Positions 45,907 to 57,800 of a DNA stretch of 64,000 nt are shown here, one piece after another (the first letter of the stretch is position 1; the number at the start of each line of letters is the position of its first letter). Location of the stretch: the NCBI RefSeq assembly GCF_030269925.1, contig NC_085129.1:14623501-14687500 (forward strand), written 5' to 3'. The position numbers and the translations under genes were made by a program. Under the pieces are notes generated by a model. It was not told where the DNA came from. It did not search any database and was given only the letters and a program-made list of their open reading frames with translations. This DNA comes from Bombyx mori (Eukaryota; Arthropoda; Insecta; Lepidoptera; Bombycidae).

Positions 45907-47736
45907 CAGTTGATCCAAAACCCTGGCACATACACTTATGGCAAATGGTAAAAAAAAAGCGCGCCAAATATACCTAATCCTCATAATACATTTAGGAGTT
46001 TGTCGTCGCAATAAAACCACAAAAACGTACATTATATTTTATTTATCCTTAAAAATTAGTCTAAATCAGACAATTGTGGGCCAACTGATCCCATTGGCGT
46101 CCAGCATCAATTACTAAACGAAAAAAAAGGTTCTCCTTCAAAATAACTCTGTCAAAATAACGCACTGTTCACACCGGAAGGATTAAAAGATAATCATACA
46201 AAAGAAAAAGGAAAGAAAGGTTAACATGTAGATATGATTCTTTAAAGTTTCTCTTCGTTTTGGTTAGAACAGCAAGAATTATATTTGCATAATATCTTTT
46301 AGAACAGTTTATTTAAAAAAATCCTTTATTCTAGTATCTCAACATTGCCAGGGCAATGAATGAACGGTAGGATTATCTGTCAGCCCTTCAAACGACTCTG
46401 ACTCGAAGTACTTCTAATACCACCTTAGATAATAAAAGGTACGGTGTCCTAAATTTACATGTTTATTTGAAATTTAAAACTAAGCCTCTGTATCAAATAA
46501 CATATAGGCACCTATATGTTTGTTTCATGGTAATCTAACTCCGGCATTATTGTGGTGATCCCGTGTCATTAGACGCCATCGAGGTAGGTTCCCGCCATTT
46601 TCGGATAATTTTCGCGCTCCAGCTAGGGCTGTTAAATAAATTAAAATTAAATTTTAAAATCATATTAATTTAGTTTACGTGAAGAGAAGGCATTCTTCGA
46701 TGTGATCTCTAATACGAGATGCATAGATTCACCGGCTAGAGGGCAAATTATGACATCACACGGGTAAATAGCACCCATGTGCCTATAATAGATATTACGG
46801 TCTCATACAATCCATACGTTCGTTTGAAGGGCAAGATAGCAATTTTACAATACAATTTAGACATCAACCTAATATCCCAGTCCTTTGTGATGTCTATAAG
46901 CTGCACTTTTAACGAAACGTAGTTTTAGCGGGTCGCGATTTCGTTCCGGTAGTTGATCCACTCGCGAATCAGCTACCATTTAAATAACGTAAGTAGACCT
47001 AATTAGAACAACCTAATTAACTTTATTACCAATTCTAGTAAAAAACAAAGCGAACAACCCTACGATAAATGATGACATCCAACTCTGGTATTGTTACTGG
47101 AACTGTAATTACCTTTGTGAGTTGATCCCGGTGCCCGGTAAACGTTGTTTAGTCGAGCTAGTACTAGATTTAGTGGCTCAAATTAAATGACCTCTATTTA
47201 CCTTCCTAAATTGTAATTTTGTGATATTTATAAATAGACAGCACATTTGCATGAATTAAACTTTGTGTTATCGATCTTTAATTTTTAAAACGGTAATATT
47301 CAAAATCTGGTAACCAATTTTCGTTTCAGTGATACATATTAAATCCAATTTCTAACTAATGATGGCAGTATTCTAAGCGGCAATATAAATGTAAATATAT
47401 CAAGACATAAAATACCCGAAAAGCGGAGTTTTCTCGTTAAATATAATTGAATATTTACAGACCATAGTATTTCAGTACCTGTAAACTAAAAACAAGGACC
47501 ATACTGACATCTGTTGTCAGTTGCCAATGTACTTTAAAACTCTAGTTTTTATGTTTATTGACCCATAATGGGCGATAGATGTCGCTCAAAACAAAAAAGA
47601 AGTTTTGTTTACAATTTTTTCCCTGTTGAAAAATCAGCCGTACGTACTTGTGTACATTTATTAAATATTTTCTATGCGAATTATGGATATTTTACCCCTA
47701 ACTTATTGGCCAAACTATAATCAGTCTATTTCGACT
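45907..47736. other. AT-rich intergenic DNA, no gene seen
   Basis: No repeat family or gene recognised. Confidence 0.45.
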
Positions 47737-48065
47737 TTTTAGCGGGAACGTGAGGAGTGAAGTTGTGTGATATTTTGTTTTATTTTGTCTATTTAGTTTT
47801 TCTTCAGGTTTAAATGTATAATAACGGTGATTTATTAACTGTTTAATATCTGTGACAGTGCACAAATGTGGGAAAATGAAACAAAGCCGCTGGACGTAAC
47901 TTCTCGGGATCCTCCAAAAAGTCTGAAAGAATCTCAGTGAATGACCACTATTTTACTGAGATTATATTTCATCCCATATCATTTCATCTCATTTCCTTTC
48001 ATTTCATCCCAGTTGATTGATGCCTCAAATTAATCATCTTCATTTCATTTCACTTCATATTATCA
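47737..48065. repeat. Dispersed repeat R3, copy 2
   Basis: Colinear with 9795-10157 in the same orientation. It lacks a short (ttttgatt)-rich expansion present in copy 1. It ends about 670 bp before the IntS7 start codon. Confidence 0.7.
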
Positions 48066-48732
48066 ATTATATGCTTCAGAATCCCAAACAGACAAATACG
48101 GTGATGATATAAAGATCGCGGTACCAGACCATAAAATGTACAAAAAAATAGGACCATCACGAAGAAATACATCGATGTTTCACGCCAAACAAATGTTTTG
48201 AATGTATCGATTAGAAACATAAATATAATAATATTATATAATAATGTAATGTATTGTGTTTATTAAATAAATATGGTTATGATAGTAAAAGAGAAAAGAA
48301 AGAGAAAATCATTTGTTTGAATCAAATCATTTTTTAGGTTTTTACTAAGATAGTTTTTAAATGTGCGAAATTTATCTATTCGGAAACTGAATGGGTAGTT
48401 TTCAACTATTACAATGAAGGCAATCAAACGTTGAAAGAATGCGAATTTGGCATTGTAATCTAAATTGTAATGAAATATGTATTTGTATTAGTGACACTAT
48501 GATTGTAATTGAATTGATGCGATGAATCGAGTAATGAGATTTGTGGCACGCAAAGGATCGATTAAAAGTAAATCAACATTCGACAACACTATTGTAGACA
48601 TTAGGTCCATAGATTAGGTATACACCTTAGGTAGATAATACACGACTCTATGATACACGACGTTGGGTGTTTACATAAACAATCAAAACAAAATAAATTA
48701 AAATTATTCTTATTAAATAACCTAAACGGATA
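48066..48732 (+). other. IntS7 5' flank
   Basis: AT-rich and repeat-free by eye. An in-frame stop at 48718-48720 limits the IntS7 frame. The transcription start cannot be placed. Confidence 0.4.
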
Positions 48733-48820
48733 ATGATTGGTGTTAAAATGAATACATTCAACGACAATTCGGCGGAGCCTGAACAAGATGCAAATTCAGC
48801 ATTGACCGAGCTCGATAAAG
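48733..48820 (+). CDS. IntS7: IntS7 exon 1
   Basis: Begins MIGVKMNTFNDNS and ends in LTELDK plus one base before a gtaaat donor (phase 1). Either Met could be used. The conserved DANSALTELDKG lies about 20 residues in, as in other family members. Confidence 0.85.
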
Positions 48821-51800
48821 GTAAATATAACCTCTACTAATACCTAGAAAACTTTTATTTAAAAAACAAAATAAAAAATGTTTTTTTCTCCAGGCCTACG
48901 GTCGTGCAAAGTAGGAGAGCAATGTGAAGCCATCGTCCGGTTCCCTCGTCTTTTCGAAAAATATCCTTTCCCTATATTAATTAATTCATCTTTTCTTAAA
49001 TTGTCTGACGTTTTTCGTATGGGTAACAATTTTTTGAGACTCTGGGTTTTGAGAGTCTGTCAACAAAGCGAAAAGCACCTAGATAAGATTCTGAACGTAG
49101 ACGAGTTCTTAAGGAGGATCTTTAGTGTTCTACACTCAAACGATCCGGTGGCTAGGGCTCTCGCTCTGAGAACGCTTGGTGCAGTAGCAGGTATTATCCC
49201 AGAGCGCCAGAATGTACATCACGCAATCCGAAGGGGCTTGGATAGCCATGACAATGTTGAAGTTGATGCTGCTATATATGCTACTACTAGATTTGCTGCC
49301 CACTCCAAGTAAGTGCCGTCATAAGCTGCAAAAACTGTCATTGAGGCAAAAATTTAATCTGTTAACCAAATAGGTACTTAATAAAAAGTATCCAATGCAT
49401 CCAATGCAATGGTAGGCAGCGGTTTGGCTCAGCCCCTGGCATTGCTGAAGTCCATGGGCGACGGTAACCGCTCACCATCAGGTGGGCCGTATGCCCGTCT
49501 GCCTACAAAGGCAATAAAAAAAAAAAAATCCAAACCATAACTAAGTATTACTAATTACCAGAAGTATAAACTGCTTATTTAATTGTCTCTCAAACTTTTA
49601 AATGCATATTTTGTACTTGTATTTTCTCATATTGTGATGTGTTTTAGTTCATTCGCAGTAGCCATGTGCAATAAGCTATCAGATATGGTGGAAAGTGAGG
49701 GCACTGCTGCTGAGAGACGAGCAAAACTTGTCAGAGCCCTGAGGACCGTTCATGGTGGAGGTAATCAGGAATTTTACTAGTTACCTACCTTTATTCAAAT
49801 TAATTTCTTTATTCTTAAACATGTATAAAAATAAAGTTGATAAACCAACCACCTAATAAGTAATTTAGAATTACACTTAACCTTTTTTTTTTGTTTTCTA
49901 GCAATCAGAGCACAAGGAGTTTTGAAATTATTGAGATCATTGTTAGACAAGTTTCCTTCGTCAAGTTCGGTGCGAGCTTCAATCACTGCACTCACACATA
50001 TAGCTTCAGATACAGTGGTTCATGTTCCTGATCAGGTAAGAATGATTCATTATATGATTATAAAAAGTCACTGCAGAAGCACAAAGTGAAGCCCTGATCA
50101 GACGTGGTTACCATAACTTATAGGCTTAGCAATGTTTAGTGCAGTATCAAATCACTGCTTAAGGAGTCATTTTAAAGCTCATAAGAAGAAAGATGCATTC
50201 ATAGTGTTCGGACTACAATCAAGCTTATTACTTCACTATAACATTACTAGGTCTATTAAAAACTTCAGTGCTTTTAATGTTATAGGTTGAACTACTGCTA
50301 AATATAGCCATGAATGACGCCCGATCAGCCGTACGTCGTTCCGCACTGCTTGGCCTCAAGAAGTTGGCTGAGAATGCAGCTCTCTGGCCCGCACACTGTA
50401 TACAGAACCTGGTCAGAGCCGCTAGCGATAGTCGAGACACTGACCACACTATGCTGTGCCTTCGAGTAATGCAGGTAATAACAATAAGATATCTCACTGT
50501 GCTTTATTTAATTGAAAAAAGGACTCACTTAAAAGTATTAATTATAATTGGTAAAATGCATGTTTTTATTCAAGGAGATTACATGACAATTTATCCTTCT
50601 AGATTCTGGTGCAGTGCCCAGCAGTGTGCGCCACGGCAGGGTGTCCTCAGCGCGGCGAGTACAGTGCCCTGAGGCAGTACTGCAGTGAAGCCGCTCTCAG
50701 TGCTGACTTGAAGCAAGCCGCAACCGCTGCGGATGTCCTCACCAGGATCGTTGTTCATTGGTGACTATTCATAATTTTTTTTATTGCTTTAAATCGGTGA
50801 ACGAGCTCACGGCCCACGTCTATAGAGAAATCTACAACGTAAATGCCGCCACCCACCTTGAGACATGAGTTTGATGCATTCAAACCGAAACGCATTACTG
50901 CTTCACGGCAGAAATAGGCAGGGTGGTGGTACCTACCCATATGGACTTACAAGACATCCTGCCACCTGTTAAAATGTATAATGACTAGCATCTTCCAGGT
51001 CATCTCTTAGGCTCTTGGTTACTAAACGAGGGCATAAATAAACAAATCTGTTTACTTTGTTGAGATATGGCTGTATGGAACCTATTATCGTACAAAGTTA
51101 AATATCACTAATATACCTTGAACTACTATTACCTTGAAATCTCAATTTCAATATACATATTAGAAAAACATTTTGTGATCTGTGATATAAAAATTATTGC
51201 TAGTGCCCGAAATTTAACAACAAAATATACCTTTCAGTACCTATTCTCTAAAGCCAAAAGGAAAACTCATATACACATACTATTTTTGTGGATCACATGA
51301 CTGAACAAGGATAGCAAACATAAATGTCATCTGATACTTTTAACTGTCCCATAAAAAAACATTATAAATACACTTGTAATTGAAAATTTGGTTGCACTTA
51401 AAGAAGCTATAAGTATTTTAATTCAATGCGTGAACAAATAAAGCACTAGTTTTTAAAGGCCCTTTTTGTTATCAGGCAACATTTACATATTACCATTCTA
51501 TAAAAAAAAAAAATGCTAACGGGTGATGGAGCAATTTATCTTACTCTAGTAACTTTCATAATAAAATATATCTTTGCACAAGCTTTTGTATTTCACATGG
51601 ACTTTTGTAACATCAAAAACAAATATTGACTGCAACATACACCATGTCAGGCTGTCTGTCAGCATTCAGCATTTTTTAATGTCTTGTAGCTATGAAGAAT
51701 GTCTTCCGGTGGAAGGTTCAGATCTGATGCTGGCTCTGGAGTCCCTGGTGATAGCGGCAGGGGCTGATAATGGGCAGAATATAAAGTCACTCAGGGTTGC

Positions 51801-54800
51801 GCTTAGGTGTTTGGTAAGTCATAAATGAGAAAGAAAGGTGTTCGACAATTATATCTCTGATTAAATACGCACCCTTCAACTCTACATCACGATCACGATC
51901 ATTCTGTCAAGAGTGACATGATTGAGAAGAATATTGAATCAGCTGTAAATTTTTTTTAAAAATACCCTCGAAAAATTGAAATTTCTTCTAACACACATTA
52001 ATGTTAAAAGATTGAAAGAAGTTATAAAAAAAAGCAAAGACAAAGTTTTTTTTTCTGTTAATACATAATTTTTTTTTAATCCTCATTAAAAAATTCACAA
52101 CCTACCCTTGAGTGATCAGTGGTCAGATTACAATCATAATTGTCTGTTTTAACTTCATCCACACGATATATTAAAAACAACCTGAACACAAACGTGGATT
52201 GGTTAAGTTGATTGAGACATAATAGTCACGAGGTCAAGATAAAACTTGAACGGTAACCCATTGCCAGGTCCAGCTGAGCACTGCAGAACCCACAGTTTAC
52301 GCTCCACGGACGGCATCGGTGCTTGCTGGACAACTGGCTACCAGTAGCTGGGCCAACCCTGGCCCGAGGGAGGCCTCGATCCTGGAAGCCCTGGGCGCGT
52401 TAGGTGGTGGAACCTACTGTCCCATGTCGGTGGCACCAGCGTTGCCCGCACTGCATCAAGCGTTGGAAGCCATGCAGAGGTAAACAAAATACTTTAAATT
52501 TCAAATCAAACCCTTAAATTAGTAGTGACTTTTAAAATAGGGTTAATTCGTGAAATTAATTAAACAAGTACAATTCACAAATGTAGATTAAGTAAAAATA
52601 AAAAGTAAAAGATCTACATTTCTAAAATATATATTTTTTTTTGTATCATCTGTTAAAAATGACCGATTCAGTTCTAGTTTAGACGGCACTGAGAGAAAGA
52701 AATCTTTCTGTTTGTTCAAATCTGTTTAATACGTCACTACATTATCAATAAATACGTAATGATATTGAGTTGTTTACATTGCTGCTGAAAATTCAGTACT
52801 CAATTCGGTGTGTGATGACGTCCAACTCTAAGTCTCAATTCGATGCATTTATTCAGAGTATTTTAACGACGAAAGGAAAAACAAAACTACGCTACAAACA
52901 CGTGTAAATATAATGTGACCATTTTTGATTCAACAATGAACTACGCATTGATAATCTGGTTGCAATTGGCGATTAAAATCTGACGGTATTTTGTCACGGA
53001 GCTTCGAACGGCTGTCGCTGTGTTGACAAATACGCGTTATTCTTTACAGAGAAAATGCGATAGCAAATCCGTCAGACGAAGGTAACGCTCTGGTGCTTCT
53101 CTGCACGGTGCTTTTCCAAGAACGGGCCGGGAAAGCGTTGACCTTTACCATCAGCAACGACTGGTGCACGAAGATCTTGGACGCGGTCCAAGTGGCTGAC
53201 GGTTGGGTGCGATACAGAGTCGCCAGGGCCGCCTTGAGGTGAGAGCATAATATGGTCTGTTGATGTAGACCTTGAAACAGAATAACTTAACAGTCGTCCT
53301 TACATTTTCATCACGTATAATTAGATCAGTTATTTTTTTTACAAGTCAATGTCGGTTAGCATATTGTAAAACAAACAGTAAAAACGTATATAATATTCTT
53401 GTGCCATACTTAAAAAAAAACTGTTACAAAATAAAGATTATAAAATGGCTTGTTCGCGACATCAAATTAAAAATTCGTCGCTTTTGTTTCACTACGAATG
53501 ATAGATTTCATTATTTAAAAAAATATTCAACAACGCGTTGCTCTGTCAACAGTGCCTGACAGTGTAGGATTACAAAATGGCGCATAAAATATTTTGTAAT
53601 CCTACCCTGTCAACCGTATTTTTTTTTATATTTTTTTGTAATTCCCAACAATTAACCTCACAGAAGACGGCAAATTTAAATCAAGCGTAATTTTGAGGAC
53701 ACCTTTTATAGCTAAGCATGGCAAAGGCGTTATTGGTACTATTTAACTAAAACAAATTTGAATTTATGTTATCTGCATAAGGTTGATTTTGGTTCGAGCA
53801 AACAGCACGAATCAAGTGTGCTTATAGTGTGCAGCACATATTGCTTAGTGCGAGTTTTTTAAGGTTCTCGATAGCGTAAAAATTAACTCAAATTTGTATT
53901 GAGTTGAACAGTGCCCCTAGCGGCAAACGAGAAGTTCAAAAACACGCACGAAGCACATAGGTGAATCGGAAATACGTATCGAGCCAGAGGTCTTGTGAAT
54001 TGCTCTTGAGTTGTTAGGTCTCCTTCGGAGGCGCTCGGACAGCTGTTAGCAAATCCCACTCCTCCTGGCTGAGCCTTTGCTCGCCCACATGTCCTGGTGA
54101 AACTGGAAAGGCCTCTGGGCTACCAGTAATCTTTCAATCATAAAAAAGGCCTTGTGATATCACTATCTTGCGTGTTTCTATCGCATAACAATCGAGAAAG
54201 ACTGCCTTAAATTACTTTAACTCCTCCCGCAACCTCATGGGATGACACGCTCAAGATGTTTGTTCCGAAGGTACGGGCATCACCACCTGGCCGCGGAGCT
54301 GCTGGTCCGGCTGGCGGCGCAGGCCCCCAGCGAGGCGGCTCAGCGCTGGCTGGCGGCGCTGCACCGGGCCGCCGCCGCCGACGCCAAGCTCGCCATCGAC
54401 GGTAACGAGCTTATGTATATTATCCGTACACGCAGACAACTAGCGGACTAAATTAGCAAGGAGTCTACGTGAAATTCATATACAACATGTAACATATTTA
54501 ACGCACACCCTCAAACACCCCAATTAGACTTTAATAGTATAAACGCTATGCATACACCAAATATTATTTATATGTGCGTTAACATTGATTATTTGTGAAA
54601 TTAGTTATTCCCATTTCGTGGAAATAAAATGGTCACCGATTCACACTCCGCTGCGCACGCACACACAGACACCTACTCGCCGCGCCCCTTGCTCAATGCA
54701 CTTTAATGACCGTTTTCGTATTTGTTGTTTTATTTTAGATAATACTGCAATGTCACTTTTCACTTTATCAAAGGCGGTTATTATCTTATTCTTTAGTTCT

Positions 54801-57800
54801 TCGGCACTTATTGTCTTTGTGTTATAAACTAGCGATTTAATTCGCCCCCACAAAAAAAAGTCGAGAGGTGTCAAATCAGCTGATCTAGGAGGTCACTGAC
54901 CGAAAAGACATAGCGAAATACGGGAGATATTTTATTTGCACTATCACTTGACCTCTTATCGATAAGGTGGACGCGGCGTGACTGACTTGTCAAAAATATT
55001 TTGTTGACTTCGTTGTTTAGATTTTTCTTTGATCACCGCCGACGCAACCGCGTCGCCGCGAACATCGGGATTAGCCTGCCGTTTATTGTAAGAATATTAT
55101 GCCGACGAAAGAAAGGGATAGTAATTATTTTTGTATTACGTGGTTTTCTTTTATGTATTGTAGTGTTGCTGTGTGCCGGCGGTTGGTATTGTGTGCGTAG
55201 GTATTTTATTTTGTAATAGACTATTAGCCTTGAAATAAGTATCAGATTTCTTTAATTAAATAATATTTTTTTTTACTAATTAGATATTTCATTTTAAAAA
55301 GTCTTAATACCCTGACTTACGTTCCATTTTCGTTTCTATGAACTGTTTAGCTAGCTGTGTAGGGTGACTGTAATTTACTTAGTTTTAACTAAATTTTAGA
55401 AAAAAAAATTGGTACATAAAAAACAATCAAAATCGATCCAGATTCCGATTCTGAACAAATTACTTTCAGGGTGTGCGTTAATTATGTTACATGTTGTATA
55501 TGTATGTATATATATTACATGTGTGTCTATCCATTCAGATTTTTAACTGTATCGTTAAACAAGATGTACTGAGTAACGTCATCTATCGCCGTACAGCCGA
55601 AACGAATATTAAAGGATGTACAAACATCCAGAACGTTCGAGAAGTACAACGCCATCTATTGTCAGATAGCGGAAACACACATCGAAAATACTCGATTTGT
55701 GAGGAATGTTCTCGACATCTCTAGAATTGTCAACTGTCCATTAAATTTAAAAAACAACGATACTTGAGACGCGTTTCTCAGGGATGTAAAGAAATATAAT
55801 AATATAGAGGTTTTAAAGATGGTATGTAAGTGTCTAATAAGATATATTGGCCTCTCCTTTTTTAGACGGTATGTAGGTTTCTGTAGAGTATCCGTAGACT
55901 GTAGACTCCGCAAGCATTTCATATGTTATTCAAAAGTAGCCGCGTGTTCACACGTCCGCCTGCCCCGTGGTACGTGCTCGGGCACGCTGCGAGCCAACAC
56001 GAATAGGTACAGTGACTCCTGATCCGGCAGTAAACACCGTCTGTCTCGAAACTGTCTCTCTTGGATAGTACAGTACAATCGAGATTACGACCTCATGACT
56101 TTAGGCGTTGTTTGGGTTGTCGTGCACAGGTATCTCGGGGCTGGAGGAGGCGGCGGCGGGGTGGGAGGTGGCGGGCGGGTGGGGCGGCGCGGGAGGTGCG
56201 GGGGGCGCGTGGTGCGCAGCGGGGTGCGCGGGGTGTGCGTGCTGCGCGCCGCTGCCGGCCGCGTGGCTGCGGGCGCGGGCGGCGGCATTGCTGGCCCTGG
56301 CCCGCGCGGCCGCCGCGGCGCGTGCTCTTTGCTCGCAGCCGCCGCCAGCCATCGCGCAAACCATAGCCCAGGTGACCTGCTGTGACACTATCAGCTCCCG
56401 CCTCTTTCATGCCGCAGGCGGAGCCTTATAGCTAGTGCTGTTTGTATATGTTCCTCAGCTAAGTATATACCTGACGTGTATTTACGAATGATTTCCACAA
56501 GAAATAGTCGATGAATATTTTAACATGTTTTTACCATCGCACCGCCCGCCACCGGAGTAGAGTTCATCCATACTACCTGGAGCCACTGCGGTCATCCACA
56601 GTGCGTTTCCATGGGGTCTTTTTGCCACGCACCATCCGACTATAGATTAAGCTCCCCTCCACGGTGTTTCCCGACCGCTATGACATGTCCTTCTTCAAAC
56701 GAGGCTTGTGGAGAGTATTAAGCGGTGGGCTTGGCTCTGCCTCTGGCATTGCTGAAGTCCATGGGCGACGGTAACCACTCACCATCAGGTGGGCCGTGTG
56801 CTCATCTGCCAACAAGGGCAATAAAAAAAAAAACATCGAATACCTGACACTGTCAAACATACAAAACTATACATAATTAACAATTGGAACTTTGACCTCA
56901 TATCTCAATAATGTCAGGCGGGGCGCGACCCCGCGCTGGCGGCGGGCGCGAGTGCGGGCGCGCTGCGGGGCGCGGCGCGGGCGCTGGGTGCGGTGGCGCG
57001 GCGCTACGCCGACATGGCACGCACCGCCTTTCACGCCGACGACTCCACGCTCAGACACTTGCAAATGTATCCTTTGCCATATATACACACGAGTACACAC
57101 ACACATTCTCAAACATAGCGTACACGCTCGTATATGACTATCGTATGAGTAACTTATTAACACAGTAACGGAATTTAGGATCAATCTGAAAATAGTTTAG
57201 AAGACATTAACAGTCTCCGTTTCCTTAGTCACAATTGGATAAACGCTGACTAGACACATCGCGGGTGTCTTCCTCTCTCTCTATCTCTCTCATTTATATC
57301 TGTTTTTTCTGGTTAATGGATGAGGGGTTCCATTCCTGAACTCTGGTAAACCTTGGTTTAACTAAGAAGTATAATGTTGGTAAAAAATGTATACCATATT
57401 AATAATAATAATAAATTGAGATGGGCGGATCGGAAAATCAATAAAAGTTACTGAGATGGTCAAAATACAAAATTACGTTAAGACACTGTTGCCACAAGCG
57501 TCACGAGAAAGTACACCGTATTATTCACGCGTTAATGAATATTTTTAATCGTCTTTAATTCCGCGGAGTGTCCTATTACTGTCTGCCGTTACGCGTTCTC
57601 GTACTGCACAATAAGACCCTGAGCCGGCGCACCAGCTCGCAGCACACGTACACGCAGCTGTCGCAGCTGCTGGACTCCATCGCCAGCAGCCAGCCGGAGC
57701 GCGAGCTCACGCTGCCGGAGCCGCGGGCCACCAGCCTAGACGAGGCCGTGGCGCTGTCTCCCAGCAAGGCCATCGCGGCCATAGCGAGCAAGCTTGCCGA

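Noticed and set aside
56061..56431. Several 67-107-codon frames on both strands
   Set aside because: Shadows of the very GC-rich IntS7 exon 11. Only the frame fixed by splice phase and ending PPPAIAQTIA is retained.
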